DNA of 64,000 bases from Alphaproteobacteria bacterium 46_93_T64 (GCA_002163135.1 MAAN01000025.1:62001-126000), one strand, 5' to 3'. Counted from the first letter of the stretch, positions 26,281 to 35,995 are shown. Translations and numbers: made by a program. Notes: generated by a model from the letters alone, not told the origin.

Positions 26281-27369
26281 ATGTTTGAACTAAAAAATAT
26301 TAGTAAAAAAGTGGGGGACGGTTATCACATCCGTGATGTTTCCTTGCGTCTGGAGAAAGGGTCGCTCAATGTCTTGTTGGGACCAACTTTATCAGGCAAA
26401 ACTACGTTGATGCGGTTGATGGCTGGACTGGATAAGCCAACCGAGGGCGATATCATATTTAATGGCGAAAGCGTTCTGGGTGTTCCTGTCCAGAAACGCA
26501 ATATTGCCATGGTATATCAGCAATTTATCAATTATCCGGCGATGACTGTTTATGAAAACATCGCGTCTCCCATGCGAATTTCTGGATTAAGCAAATCCGA
26601 CATCGATAAAAAAGTGAGATCTGCCGCAGAATTGATGAAACTGAGCGAGTTTCTAGATCGCACGCCTCTCAATCTGTCCGGCGGACAACAGCAACGAACT
26701 GCTCTGGCCCGTGCACTAGTGAAAGGTGCCGAGCTTGTATTGTTGGATGAACCTCTCGCCAATCTGGATTACAAACTTCGCGAGGAACTCCGTGTTGAAT
26801 TGCCGCGACTCTTTGCGGAAACAGGTGCTGTATTAGTATATGCCACGACAGAACCGCATGAAGCTTTGTTGCTGGGTGGTAATACGGCAACTTTGTCGGA
26901 AGGACGTATTACACAATTTGGGAAATCAATTTCTGTCCATAACAATCCTGTTGATCTCAGCACCGCACAAATTTTTTCTGACCCCCCGATGAATATGCTG
27001 AATGTGAAAAAATCAAATGGGGAAATAGAATTCGAGGGCGAAAAGGCGTCTCTTCCTCAGGAGCTTGTGTCCCTGCCCGACGGAAACTATAAAGTGGGTG
27101 TCCGCCCTCATCACATTCAATTGGTCAAACCGAGCGAAGACACTCTAACAGTCACGGCCAAGATCGCGACCACAGAGATCACCGGTTCTGAAAGTTTCAT
27201 TCATATTGAAAAAAGCGATTATCAGTGGGTCGCTCTGACCCATGGAGTTCATCGTGTCGATATTGGAGAAACGGTTCCCGTTTATCTGAATCCATCTGAT
27301 TTTTTCTTTTTTGATGGGCACGATAAATTAGTTGCCTCACCGGCACGGCTTCAGGGGGAAAATAACTAG
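26281..27369 (+). CDS. glpS: GlpS: glycerol ABC transporter ATPase
   Basis: This 362-residue ATPase of the MalK-like group has the Walker A variant GPTLSGKTT, signature LSGGQQQR, Walker B LVLLDEPLANLD, and a TOBE-type regulatory C-terminal domain (about 240-360, with VGVRPHHIQLV). The H-loop histidine position reads VYATTEPHEAL, so the usual TH of the switch loop is replaced by TE. In Rhizobium the GlpS/GlpT pair energises glycerol import. It is 15 bases after glpD. Confidence 0.93.
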   Translation: MFELKNISKKVGDGYHIRDVSLRLEKGSLNVLLGPTLSGKTTLMRLMAGLDKPTEGDIIFNGESVLGVPVQKRNIAMVYQQFINYPAMTVYENIASPMRISGLSKSDIDKKVRSAAELMKLSEFLDRTPLNLSGGQQQRTALARALVKGAELVLLDEPLANLDYKLREELRVELPRLFAETGAVLVYATTEPHEALLLGGNTATLSEGRITQFGKSISVHNNPVDLSTAQIFSDPPMNMLNVKKSNGEIEFEGEKASLPQELVSLPDGNYKVGVRPHHIQLVKPSEDTLTVTAKIATTEITGSESFIHIEKSDYQWVALTHGVHRVDIGETVPVYLNPSDFFFFDGHDKLVASPARLQGENN

Positions 27370-27370
27370 T

Positions 27371-28444
27371 ATGGCTAAAATCACCCTTGAAAAACTCGCT
27401 CATTCTTACTTTCCATACCCCAAATCAGAAGCAGATTTCGCGTTAAAAGAAATCAATCATGTTTGGGATGATGGGGGTGCATACGCTTTGTTGGGCCCAT
27501 CAGGCTGCGGCAAGACAACACTTCTTAACATCATTTCTGGCCTTTTGACCCCGTCTACGGGAAACATCATATTTGGCGATCAGAATGTCACTCGTCTTCA
27601 GCCTGAACAGCGAGACATCGCGCAAGTTTTCCAGTTTCCGGTCATTTACGACACAATGACCGTCGCCGAAAATCTCGCTTTTCCGTTGATTAACCGCCAA
27701 GTTCCAAAAGATGAGATCAGCCGCCGTGTTGCGGAAATGATCGACATTCTCGACCTTGGAGCGAAAGCTAATCGAAAAGCAAAAGGATTAACCGCTGACG
27801 AAAAGCAAAAGATATCCTTGGGCCGGGGACTCGTACGACATGATGTGAATGCCATCCTATTTGATGAACCCCTTACGGTAATCGATCCGCATATGAAATG
27901 GCAGCTTCGAACCAAACTGAAGGATCTTCATCGTCAGTTCGAACACACAATGATTTATGTAACCCACGATCAGACAGAAGCACTGACTTTCGCAGACAAA
28001 GTAGTTGTGATGTATGAAGGTGAAGTGGTCCAGATCGGCACTCCAGAAGAACTCTTTGACCGGCCTGCACACACATTCGTAGGGTATTTTATTGGATCGC
28101 CCGGAATGAATGTTGTGCCCGCTGACGTGCAGGGACAGACTGCTCAAATCGGCAACTACAAAGTGGCCCTTACCAAATCTTACGGTGATTTGAACGGAAA
28201 TATTGAGCTTGGTATACGCCCGGAATTTGTGAAAATTTCTGAAGATACAAAAGGGATGCCAATTCAAATCACAGCTGTCGAGGATATTGGTCGGTACAAG
28301 ATCATTCGTGCCACCGTAGACGGGAAACCTCTCGACGCAGTTATGCCTGAGGGCGAAAGCGTTCCGACGCACCCCACGGCTTTGTTGGATAGTTCCAAAA
28401 TAAATATTTACAAAGATTCCCATCTCGTAAGAGTGGAGGCGTAA
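27371..28444 (+). CDS. glpT: GlpT: glycerol ABC transporter ATPase with degenerate signature motif
   Basis: This 357-residue MalK-like ATPase is not the GlpT antiporter of E. coli. Walker A GPSGCGKTT, Walker B AILFDEPLTVID and switch YVTHDQTEAL are normal. The LSGGQ signature is replaced by LTADEKQ, so only one composite ATP site of the GlpS/GlpT heterodimer should have a canonical signature. TOBE-like C-terminus (about 285-355). The start is the ATG two bases after the glpS stop. Confidence 0.93.
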   Translation: MAKITLEKLAHSYFPYPKSEADFALKEINHVWDDGGAYALLGPSGCGKTTLLNIISGLLTPSTGNIIFGDQNVTRLQPEQRDIAQVFQFPVIYDTMTVAENLAFPLINRQVPKDEISRRVAEMIDILDLGAKANRKAKGLTADEKQKISLGRGLVRHDVNAILFDEPLTVIDPHMKWQLRTKLKDLHRQFEHTMIYVTHDQTEALTFADKVVVMYEGEVVQIGTPEELFDRPAHTFVGYFIGSPGMNVVPADVQGQTAQIGNYKVALTKSYGDLNGNIELGIRPEFVKISEDTKGMPIQITAVEDIGRYKIIRATVDGKPLDAVMPEGESVPTHPTALLDSSKINIYKDSHLVRVEA

Positions 28445-28446
28445 TC

Positions 28447-29334
28447 ATGGATAAACCATTTAATAATAAGGCGTGGTTTTTAGTTCTCCCGGTTTTCATC
28501 TTGGTTGCGATTAGTGCGATTATTCCCTTGATGACAGTGGTAAATTATTCAGTTCAGGACACATTTGGTAACAACCAGTTTTTCTGGGCAGGAACCGAAT
28601 GGTTTGTTGAGGTTCTTCACTCTCAACGTTTCTGGGATGCATTTTTGAAAAACATTGCTTTCTCCGCGACCATTCTCGTCATTGAAATACCCCTTGGAAT
28701 TGTAATTGCGCTTTCCATGCCTAAGCGCGGAATTTGGGTTCCATTCTGTTTGGTATTGATGTCCCTTCCCCTTTTGATCCCCTGGAATGTCGTCGGCACA
28801 ATTTGGCAAGTTTTTGGTCGTGCCGATATTGGGCTGCTAGGATATTTTCTAGATTGGTTGGGCATATCTTATAACTATGCGACGAATGCTGTGGATGCGT
28901 GGATCACCATTATTATTATGGATGTCTGGCATTGGACCAGTTTGGTCGTCTTGTTGAGTTATGCGGGCCTTGTATCTATTCCTGAAGCGTATTATCAAGC
29001 TGCCCGAATTGATGGAGCTTCTAAGTGGAAAGTGTTCCGTTATATCCAGCTACCAAAGATGAACCGGGTTCTGTTGATCGCTGTATTGTTGAGATTTATG
29101 GACAGTTTCATGGTTTATACGGAACCGTTTGTCCTAACCGGCGGCGGCCCTGGAAATTCGACAACATTCCTTTCTATTGATTTGGTGAAGATGGCAATTG
29201 GTCAATTTGACCTTGGACCCGCTGCAGCGATGTCCCTTGTTTACTTCCTCGTCGTCCTATTGGTTTCTTGGGTATTCTTCACTGTCATGACAAATCTTGA
29301 CGCAGATGCCCCTGAAAAAGGAGTTCAAGACTAA
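28447..29334 (+). CDS. glpP: GlpP: glycerol ABC transporter permease
   Basis: This 295-residue MalF-type permease has about six transmembrane helices and the EAA loop EAYYQAARIDGASKWKVFRY contacting the ATPases. It lies between glpT and glpQ with one-base overlap to glpQ. It forms the channel with GlpQ. Confidence 0.94.
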   Translation: MDKPFNNKAWFLVLPVFILVAISAIIPLMTVVNYSVQDTFGNNQFFWAGTEWFVEVLHSQRFWDAFLKNIAFSATILVIEIPLGIVIALSMPKRGIWVPFCLVLMSLPLLIPWNVVGTIWQVFGRADIGLLGYFLDWLGISYNYATNAVDAWITIIIMDVWHWTSLVVLLSYAGLVSIPEAYYQAARIDGASKWKVFRYIQLPKMNRVLLIAVLLRFMDSFMVYTEPFVLTGGGPGNSTTFLSIDLVKMAIGQFDLGPAAAMSLVYFLVVLLVSWVFFTVMTNLDADAPEKGVQD

Positions 29335-30176
29335 TGAGCAATACTAGTCTGATGTCAGGTTCAAACACCCCGACAAAATTAAACTTCAAGTGGGTAACAC
29401 CTACGCTTTATATTGTGTTTTTGTTGTTGCCGATTTACTGGCTCGTCAATATGAGTTTCAAGACAAATCAGGAAATCCTATCGACTTTTACGCTCTTTCC
29501 GGACAACCCGACTTTGCATAACTATGCGGTCATTTTGACGGATCCCAGCTGGTATAATGGCTATATCAATTCGATGATTTATGTCGCCCTTAACACGGTG
29601 ATTACGCTTTCAGTGGCCTTACCTGCAGCTTATGCGTTTTCGCGCTATAGGTTCCTTGGTGACAAGCATCTCTTCTTTTGGCTTCTAACCAATCGCATGG
29701 CACCCCCTGCTGTTTTCGCGTTGCCATTTTTCCAGCTCTATTCATCTTTTGGCCTCATTGACACGCATATCGCGGTTGCTCTCGCCCATTGTCTTTTCAG
29801 TGTGCCCCTCGCGGTTTGGATCTTGGAAGGGTTTATGTCTGGTATTCCCAAAGAAATTGATGAAACTGCCTATATTGATGGCTATTCGTTCCCGAAATTC
29901 TTTGTGAAAATTTTCATGCCTCTGGCATCCTCTGGAATTGGTGTCACTGCATTCTTTTGTTTCATGTTCTCCTGGGTAGAATTGTTGCTTGCCCGGACTT
30001 TGACCGTAACCGATGCAAAGCCAATTACAGCAACAATGACACGAACTGTATCGGCATCCGGTCTTGATTGGGGCGTGTTGGCTGCAGCCGGCGTTTTAAC
30101 AATTATTCCAGGGGCTTTGGTTATTTATTTCGTTCGCAACTACATTGCCAAGGGCTTTGCCCTCGGTCGTGTTTAA
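29334..30176 (+). CDS. glpQ: GlpQ: glycerol ABC transporter permease
   Basis: This 280-residue MalG-type permease (not the glycerophosphodiesterase also called GlpQ) has six transmembrane helices. The EAA loop reads KEIDETAYIDGYSFPKFF and the C-terminus IPGALVIYFVRNYIAKGFALG is typical. Operon position and partner genes fix the assignment. Confidence 0.94.
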   Translation: MSNTSLMSGSNTPTKLNFKWVTPTLYIVFLLLPIYWLVNMSFKTNQEILSTFTLFPDNPTLHNYAVILTDPSWYNGYINSMIYVALNTVITLSVALPAAYAFSRYRFLGDKHLFFWLLTNRMAPPAVFALPFFQLYSSFGLIDTHIAVALAHCLFSVPLAVWILEGFMSGIPKEIDETAYIDGYSFPKFFVKIFMPLASSGIGVTAFFCFMFSWVELLLARTLTVTDAKPITATMTRTVSASGLDWGVLAAAGVLTIIPGALVIYFVRNYIAKGFALGRV

Positions 30177-30193
30177 CGGATAGGAGACGAAAT

Positions 30194-30475
30194 ATGGATT
30201 TTTCATGGATGGGCTGGACAGTGCCGACAGCACTGTTTTTTAGCACAATTATCTCATTACTAATCGGGATGGCTGTTTGGGAATACGCCGTTCCTGGTGG
30301 GCATCCTCGTGTCGGAATATTGCGATTTGAAACGACACGTGGGGACCGCTTGTTTTTGTCACTGCTTGGCAGTGCTTTTATTCACCTTGCATGGTTAGGG
30401 CTTGTTGGTCCTGATCTGTGGTGGGCGCTTGGACTTTCACTGATATACGCGGTTTGCGTATTTCGGTGGGTATAA
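30194..30475 (+). CDS. DUF2160 small membrane protein of the glycerol transporter
   Basis: This 93-residue protein has three predicted membrane helices (starting at ALFFSTIISLLIGMAVW, LFLSLLGSAFIHLAWLGL and LWWALGLSLIYAVCVF), matching DUF2160. Genes of this family regularly sit between the permeases and glpV in GlpSTPQV operons. The function is unknown, with a transporter accessory role likely. The start follows TAGGAGACG. Confidence 0.9.
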   Translation: MDFSWMGWTVPTALFFSTIISLLIGMAVWEYAVPGGHPRVGILRFETTRGDRLFLSLLGSAFIHLAWLGLVGPDLWWALGLSLIYAVCVFRWV

Positions 30476-30548
30476 AGCTCAAGTATCAATGGGGATGACA
30501 TTAGAAGTTATCCCTTAACTACGAATATAACTTCAGGGAGAAGATTTT

Positions 30549-32258
30549 ATGCGTAAATACATGTTAGCGACCTCAGCTGTTGTCGCGCTTATGGTAGGGC
30601 CAACCCTTGCCAAAGCGGATATGGCTGCGGCAGAAAAATTCCTACAAAAGGAAATTTCTGGTCTTTCGACTTTGTCAGCCGACCAACAAAAAGCAGAAAT
30701 GCAGTGGTTTGTTGACGCTTCTGCACCGTTTAAAGGCATGAAAATTAAAGTGGTGTCCGAAACCATCGGAACCCATGAATACGAGTCAAAAGTTCTGGCT
30801 CCTGCCTTTACAGCAATTACCGGTATTCAAGTTACTCATGACTTGATCGGTGAAGGCGATGTAGTTGAAAAACTGCAAACTCAGATGCAAACCGGCGAAA
30901 ATATCTATGATGGTTACATCAATGACTCTGATCTGATCGGTACTCATTGGCGCTATCAACAAGCGCGTAATCTTACTGACTGGATGTCAGGTGAAGGTAA
31001 AGGCGTTACTTCGCCAACACTGGATCTTAAAGATTTCGTAGGTAGCTCATTTACAACTGGTCCAGACGGAAAACTCTATCAGTTGCCAGATCAGCAATTC
31101 GCAAACCTTTACTGGTTTCGGTATGATTGGTTCAATGACGCTAAAAACAAAGCTGATTTTAAAGCGAAATACGGCTACGAACTTGGTGTTCCAGTAAACT
31201 GGTCAGCCTACGAAGATATCGCTGAATTCTTTACTGGCCGCACAATCGATGGCCAAAAAGTTTACGGTCACATGGATTACGGTAAAAAAGATCCATCCCT
31301 TGGCTGGCGTTTCACTGATGCATGGCTTTCAATGGCTGGTAACGGCGACAAAGGTGAGCCAAACGGACTACCAGTTGATGAATGGGGCATCCGCGTAAAT
31401 GAAAAAAGCCAACCTGTTGGTTCTTGTGTCTCTCGTGGCGGTGACACCAACGGTCCAGCCTCTGTTTACGCGATCACCAAATATATTGAGTGGCTGACAA
31501 AATATGCGCCACCTGAAGCCGCTGGTATGGTCTTTGGTGAAGCAGGCCCAGTTCCAGCTCAAGGTGCTATCGCTCAACAGATCTTCTGGTACACAGCCTT
31601 TACGGCTGACATGGTAAAAGACGGCATCCCTGTTGTGAATGCTGACGGATCACCAAAATGGCGTATGGCTCCTTCTCCGCGCGGTGCGTATTGGGAAAAA
31701 GGCCAGAAGCTCGGTTATCAGGATGCTGGTTCCTGGACACTTATGAAATCTACACCGGTTGATAATGCGAAGGCTGCTTGGTTGTATGCACAGTTCGTAA
31801 CATCCAAAACTGTTGACGTTAAAAAATCTCATGTCGGCCTTACGTTCATTCGCGAGTCCACAATTCAGCATGAGAGCTTTACAAAACGTGCTCCAAATTT
31901 GGGCGGCTTGGTTGAGTTCTATCGCTCACCAGCACGTGTACAGTGGTCACCAACTGGTACCAACGTTCCTGATTATCCAAAACTGGCTCAGCTTTGGTGG
32001 CAGAACATTGGTGATGCGTCTTCTGGTGCTAAAACACCACAAGAAGCAATGGATGCTCTTTGTGCAGCTCAAGAAAAAGTTTTGGCACGTATCGAACGCG
32101 CAGGCGTTCAAGGAGCGGTTGGTCCAAAACTTAATGAGAAAAAAGATCCTGGTTACTGGCTCAGCCAACCTGGTGCTCCAAAAGCAAAACTTGCTAACGA
32201 GAAACCAAAACCAATTACTGTGAACTACGATGAATTAGTAAAAAGCTGGAATAAATAA
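30549..32258 (+). CDS. glpV: GlpV: glycerol-binding periplasmic protein
   Basis: This 569-residue extracellular solute-binding protein has a signal peptide (MRKYMLATSAVVALMVG, cleavage near AKADM). At over 550 residues it is longer than MalE-type binding proteins, as is usual for GlpV. The mid-region includes GDTNGPASVYAITKYIEW and SPRGAYWEKGQKLG. It captures glycerol for the GlpPQST importer. The codon pattern looks optimised (many CCA, GGT, AAA), consistent with high expression. A terminator follows. Confidence 0.94.
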   Translation: MRKYMLATSAVVALMVGPTLAKADMAAAEKFLQKEISGLSTLSADQQKAEMQWFVDASAPFKGMKIKVVSETIGTHEYESKVLAPAFTAITGIQVTHDLIGEGDVVEKLQTQMQTGENIYDGYINDSDLIGTHWRYQQARNLTDWMSGEGKGVTSPTLDLKDFVGSSFTTGPDGKLYQLPDQQFANLYWFRYDWFNDAKNKADFKAKYGYELGVPVNWSAYEDIAEFFTGRTIDGQKVYGHMDYGKKDPSLGWRFTDAWLSMAGNGDKGEPNGLPVDEWGIRVNEKSQPVGSCVSRGGDTNGPASVYAITKYIEWLTKYAPPEAAGMVFGEAGPVPAQGAIAQQIFWYTAFTADMVKDGIPVVNADGSPKWRMAPSPRGAYWEKGQKLGYQDAGSWTLMKSTPVDNAKAAWLYAQFVTSKTVDVKKSHVGLTFIRESTIQHESFTKRAPNLGGLVEFYRSPARVQWSPTGTNVPDYPKLAQLWWQNIGDASSGAKTPQEAMDALCAAQEKVLARIERAGVQGAVGPKLNEKKDPGYWLSQPGAPKAKLANEKPKPITVNYDELVKSWNK

Positions 32259-32276
32259 GCTTTTTTTTAATCAGAA

Positions 32277-32306
32277 GGGAGCCGGATTAATTTCGGCTTC
32301 CTTTTT
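32277..32306 (+). terminator. Terminator of the glp operon
   Basis: The stem GGGAGCCG / CGGCTTCC (one G-T pair) with a nine-base loop is followed by five T, 18 bases after glpV. Confidence 0.85.
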
Positions 32307-33191
32307 CGTTAACTGAGTAGATGTTGCACAGGATGTGTTGCCAGAGAAAAATGGCTTGAGCAAATAGAATACCTGATTTGTATTCAGTAACTGGATAACA
32401 TTTTTCACAGACGGAGATATCTTTGACGTATGGAGCGGAGAGCGTTAAACGGATGGTTGTGGAATAAAGGACGGCAAAAAATGTTTATCGACTATATCGA
32501 AAGCCGAAATATAGGATGGGGGGAGGCCCTGAATTGAAATAGTACGCCCCCCTATTAATACAGAGTACTTCCTCAAAAAATTGCTGAGTACATTTTATCG
32601 AGCTCAAATGCATGCAGGCTGGCAGGAGTTTCATTTGGCTCTGCTGTTTCAAAGTCCCGCGCTTCCTTTGTGCGCATGAATATGGAGTTCTCAGCTTATA
32701 TCAAAGGCACAGTCGCTGTCGTCGCTTTGGTATTAGCGTCTGGTTACCACCCAGTAGCGGACGTCGTCCGGAATCTGTGTTAACGTCAGTAATGTGCCAA
32801 AAGCAGACATGGACCAAATCGGTTCCACCAGTAACAGATTGTTTCATGGCAAATATCAATTCCACGTTCATGAAGAAGGTCTTCCACATTCCGCAGTGAT
32901 AGGGGTAACCGAACAAACATTATCACGGCCAGCCGGATAACCTCAGGGGATGTTTTGAAATAGCGAAATGGGTTGGTTTTTTCATTTCGAAACTTTGTGA
33001 AAGCATCATACTGCCGTCAAAACGAGTTTTCTTCTGACAGGGCCTTGTCGGTTGCTGAATGAATATTTAGAAACCTTTGAGCTGATTCTGGTGGCTTAAA
33101 TTTCTACATCTTTCGTTGTCGTCGTCGATTATAAGTATTTTAAAATACTTAAAATTTTTCGATATTTATATAATTCCAAGTTCGATAAATT
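32307..33191. other. Intergenic region with decayed mobile DNA
   Basis: No intact gene is present. The right part holds an IS6-type transposase relic (see below) and a short dispersed-repeat fragment at 32791-32812. At 32613-32783 a plus-strand frame reads LAGVSFGSAVSKSRASF and then a hydrophobic stretch. It faintly recalls the start of a YeeE/YedE sulfur-transport protein but is too short to call. Confidence 0.5.
32810..32992 (-). pseudogene. IS6-family transposase relic (N-terminal part)
   Basis: Read on the minus strand, the frame gives NPFRYFKTSPEVIRLAV, then LPLSLRNVEDLLHERGID and ETICYWWNRFGP. This is the unmistakable N-terminal region of IS6/IS26-type transposases. The match stops abruptly after GP, exactly where a fragment of the dispersed repeat (TCTGCTTTTGGCAC on this strand) begins. 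The DDE catalytic core is missing. A possible left IS end (GGCCCTGTCAGAAG on the minus strand) lies near 33044. Confidence 0.85.
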
Positions 33192-33797
33192 CTATTGAGG
33201 AAATGTTTCAACAAGCTCTTTCAGCTGAGATTTCGCATCTTGTAGGATTGACGCACCATCACCAACAAGCAAAATATCAAAGTCAATATTAAGGAGATTT
33301 CGCACGTTGTTTTTGAGGAGAGTGGCGTCATCCATAACTCGTTCGGGCAAAAACAGGCAATGGCCTGGTGGATTACCAATCACGGCATCGCCAACGATCA
33401 GAATACTACGTTCTTTCCAGTGTAAGGCGACCTCGCCCGGCGACTTGCCCGCAGCGTCAACAATCTCAAGTGGACCTATTCGGCTTCCGATGCTTAATTC
33501 ACCGTCGATTTTAGTCCCTTGGGATTCTGCATGCACCCTATCGTCAACATGGATCAGCGTCTTCGCTCCAGTTCTTTCCTGCACTCGATTTGCCGCTCGT
33601 GAATGATTGCGGTTGGTCAGAATAATTGTCGAGACGCCTGTTTTGACAATAGCGTCAAGATCCTCATCTGTCGGCTCAACAGGGTCAATGCAAATATTGC
33701 CGTCTGGATGGCAAATAAGGTAGCCATTAAAGTTATATCCATGAGGGTCTGAAAACCACGACCAAGTGAGGATATCTGTGACAATCTCCAACATCAT
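33192..33797 (-). CDS. Metallo-beta-lactamase-fold protein lacking most metal ligands
   Basis: This 201-residue protein has the fold pattern of MBL hydrolases (FNGYLICHPDGNICIDP, then SIGSRIGPLEIVDAAGKSPGEVALHW and ILIVGDAV). The HxHxDH metal motif is replaced by NRNHSRAAN, and the next ligand histidine (GHTPG in the family) by GKSPG. Only the Asp of GD is kept. It is therefore unlikely to be an ordinary zinc hydrolase. It ends a minus-strand series with ATP-grasp, NifU and rhodanese proteins. Ribosome site AAGGTAAG. Confidence 0.8.
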   Translation of the reverse strand: MMLEIVTDILTWSWFSDPHGYNFNGYLICHPDGNICIDPVEPTDEDLDAIVKTGVSTIILTNRNHSRAANRVQERTGAKTLIHVDDRVHAESQGTKIDGELSIGSRIGPLEIVDAAGKSPGEVALHWKERSILIVGDAVIGNPPGHCLFLPERVMDDATLLKNNVRNLLNIDFDILLVGDGASILQDAKSQLKELVETFPQ

Positions 33798-33868
33798 TCT
33801 TACCTTTCTTACTTTGCGATCAGATATAGAATTTGTCTGTTAGAAATAGACTATTGAGTGAGGGATGG

Positions 33869-35119
33869 CTAGTTAGTTGGGCTATCTTCCTCAGCTTCAA
33901 TAACAAACTCAAGAAGATTGTAGGCGTCCCGCAAGGTCGCTTCAACGGTTGCCGGTGTGTCGCCTGATGCGAAAATAAAACCCAGATAGCGGTTTCCTTC
34001 GGGTAATGGGATCAAAGTTGCCCCGAGTGGAATGCTAAGGGTGATATCGTCTATCTTAGTCAGTGCCCTTGCGTCCTCAACCCCCAAGACCTGGCGGAGC
34101 ACGCCAGCCGTTGGAATTGGCATCATCATAACACCCGATGCAGGACAATCGAGCGCGGTGCGGGGAATGGGCTGCCCTGAGGCGTGTTTTAGGATCAAAT
34201 CTTCCAGCGATCCGTTCGGGCCAAAGGACAAAGTCCGTGAACAGAGGCCACCAATAGAGCGGGCCGCAACTTCGATCAGCCATACACCTCTGTCATTGAT
34301 CCGCAGTTCTGCGTGGATGGGGCCATGCCTCAGACCTAACTCGGCAACAGCACGGCTCACGGTGGCGGCGATGTCTTTTTGGACGCACGGCGATAGGCGC
34401 GATGGCGTGATATAGAGGGTTTCTTCGAAATACGGGCCAACCAGGGAGTCGGGCTTGTCAAAGAGAGCCAATATTGTGAGATTGCCCCCCTCCAATAACC
34501 CTTCCAACGCGACTTCATCACCCGGGATGTAGTCTTCGATTAAAATATGACCTGCGGCATCCTCGTTAATGTCAGCCTTATTCAGGATGCTTTTGATCCG
34601 CTCGAACGCTGTCACAAATTCTGATGGATCATTAGCGCGAATGACCCCGCGGCTTGCTGAAAGCGCCAAGGGTTTCAGCACTACAGGATAATTCACCAAT
34701 ACTGAGGCCTCTATTGGATCGGCCTCTACTGGCTGCAGAGTAAAGCGCGGTGCCAGCAAGCCAGAGTTGGCAAGGCGCGTGCGAAACCGATATTTATTGC
34801 CCGCTGTCTCGACAGATTCCTGACTGTTATGGACAAGTTTTAGTGCATTCGCCGCTTTGGCCGCAATGAGAGTGGTTTCATCATCGACGCCAATAATAGC
34901 GGTTATGGGATAGGTTTCATTATAAGCGATGACCTCGGTGACCCCTTTATCGACATTATTGAAATCCAACGTCACCGTTCGGCCTTCGGAGAATTGTTCC
35001 AGTACTTGCCGTTGATTGGAGCCGACGGCCACATCAATGCCAAGCCGATCAGCCGCAGCGAGGAAATCACCGATGCGGTAGGATGTTGTTGGGACAAGTA
35101 ACAGGACTCTGCCGGTCAC
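33869..35119 (-). CDS. ATP-grasp ligase of unknown substrate
   Basis: This 416-residue protein has a pre-ATP-grasp domain (about 1-100, RVLLLVPTTSYRIGDF). The ATP-grasp fold follows (about 110-310), with VVLKPLALSASRGV as the phosphate-clamp region and HAELRINDRGVWLIEVAARSIGG as the metal-binding end. A C-terminal domain completes it. Members ligate carboxylates to amines, making dipeptides or similar. It begins 12 bases after the NifU-like gene. The reaction cannot be named from sequence. Confidence 0.88.
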   Translation of the reverse strand: MTGRVLLLVPTTSYRIGDFLAAADRLGIDVAVGSNQRQVLEQFSEGRTVTLDFNNVDKGVTEVIAYNETYPITAIIGVDDETTLIAAKAANALKLVHNSQESVETAGNKYRFRTRLANSGLLAPRFTLQPVEADPIEASVLVNYPVVLKPLALSASRGVIRANDPSEFVTAFERIKSILNKADINEDAAGHILIEDYIPGDEVALEGLLEGGNLTILALFDKPDSLVGPYFEETLYITPSRLSPCVQKDIAATVSRAVAELGLRHGPIHAELRINDRGVWLIEVAARSIGGLCSRTLSFGPNGSLEDLILKHASGQPIPRTALDCPASGVMMMPIPTAGVLRQVLGVEDARALTKIDDITLSIPLGATLIPLPEGNRYLGFIFASGDTPATVEATLRDAYNLLEFVIEAEEDSPTN

Positions 35120-35131
35120 AGCGAACTTCGC

Positions 35132-35995
35132 CTAAACAGCACTCATGCCGCCTTTTCCTGGTTGGTAATATGGGTTGGCGCCATCTGCATGATCTGTAAC
35201 ATCGAGGACATTTTTAATGCTTGGAAGCTGCGACATGATGGTTGTGGCAATGCCTTGCTTCAAGGTAACATCTGCCATACCGCAGCCTTGGCAGCCTCCC
35301 TCCAAGCGAATGTAAACAGTATCCTCTTTTACATCGACGAGGGCAATATGGCCGCCATGTTGGGCCACTTGCGGATTTATTTGATCCGCCAGGATTTTCT
35401 GAACAGCGTTGCCGTCTGGTGTATCAAGACCCGGTTTGTCCAAGGCTTCACGGTAGTCCATAACACCTTGGACTTCGGGAACGTAATGGCGCAGCATATT
35501 TTCAATACCGACCAGCAGGTTGTACGCGGACCCTGAAAATTCCAACAGAACTTTACCGGCCTTAAAACCGCGGAAACTTATATTGCCGCCCTGTTGCTTC
35601 GCAGCGGGTTTGATACGGGTTTCAATGAGGTCTTTAATCTGATCGATCAAGTCCAGATCAGTGTCCTGCGCCAAAATAAAATCCTCTTGTGTTGTGTCAT
35701 CTCCCTTGGCATCAAGCATCACTGGAGTCCCTGATGTAAAATGCGCCATGATTCCAACAAGGATAGCGGGCTTCAGATCGTCCCAACTAGACTCGCTTGA
35801 TTTTGCAACGGTAATCGACTCTAGATCAAGGTAGATGCCGGTCACGCCGTCGATCTCAAACAGGCGTCTAGCCAGAGGGGAGCGTTCTGCCGCTTCGGCA
35901 TCGGAAAAATGAGCCTGACCTGTTGCCAGTACGGTTCGGCCAGGCAGAAAGCTCATGCGTGCCGGGTTTGCTTTGATCTCGGTCTGGATAAACAC
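35132..35995 (-). CDS. NifU/Nfu-type Fe-S carrier with an extra NifU-like domain
   Basis: This 287-residue protein starts as an Nfu N-terminal domain (MFIQTEIKANPARMSFLPG, about 1-90). It ends with a NifU scaffold domain (about 195-270) with the cluster-binding GCQGCG. Between them lies another NifU-like repeat (about 113-175, LIDQIKDLIETRIKPA...GGNISFRG) with no CxxC. Standard alphaproteobacterial Nfu proteins are about 185-190 residues with one scaffold domain, so this is an enlarged version. It probably delivers 4Fe-4S clusters to target enzymes. The rhodanese gene is just upstream. Confidence 0.9.
   Translation of the reverse strand: MFIQTEIKANPARMSFLPGRTVLATGQAHFSDAEAAERSPLARRLFEIDGVTGIYLDLESITVAKSSESSWDDLKPAILVGIMAHFTSGTPVMLDAKGDDTTQEDFILAQDTDLDLIDQIKDLIETRIKPAAKQQGGNISFRGFKAGKVLLEFSGSAYNLLVGIENMLRHYVPEVQGVMDYREALDKPGLDTPDGNAVQKILADQINPQVAQHGGHIALVDVKEDTVYIRLEGGCQGCGMADVTLKQGIATTIMSQLPSIKNVLDVTDHADGANPYYQPGKGGMSAV

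Noticed and set aside
32613-32783. Possible YeeE/YedE sulfur-transport relic (LAGVSFGSAVSKSRASF)
   Set aside because: The resemblance is short and partial, and there is no start signal. It may be chance; a profile search would be needed.
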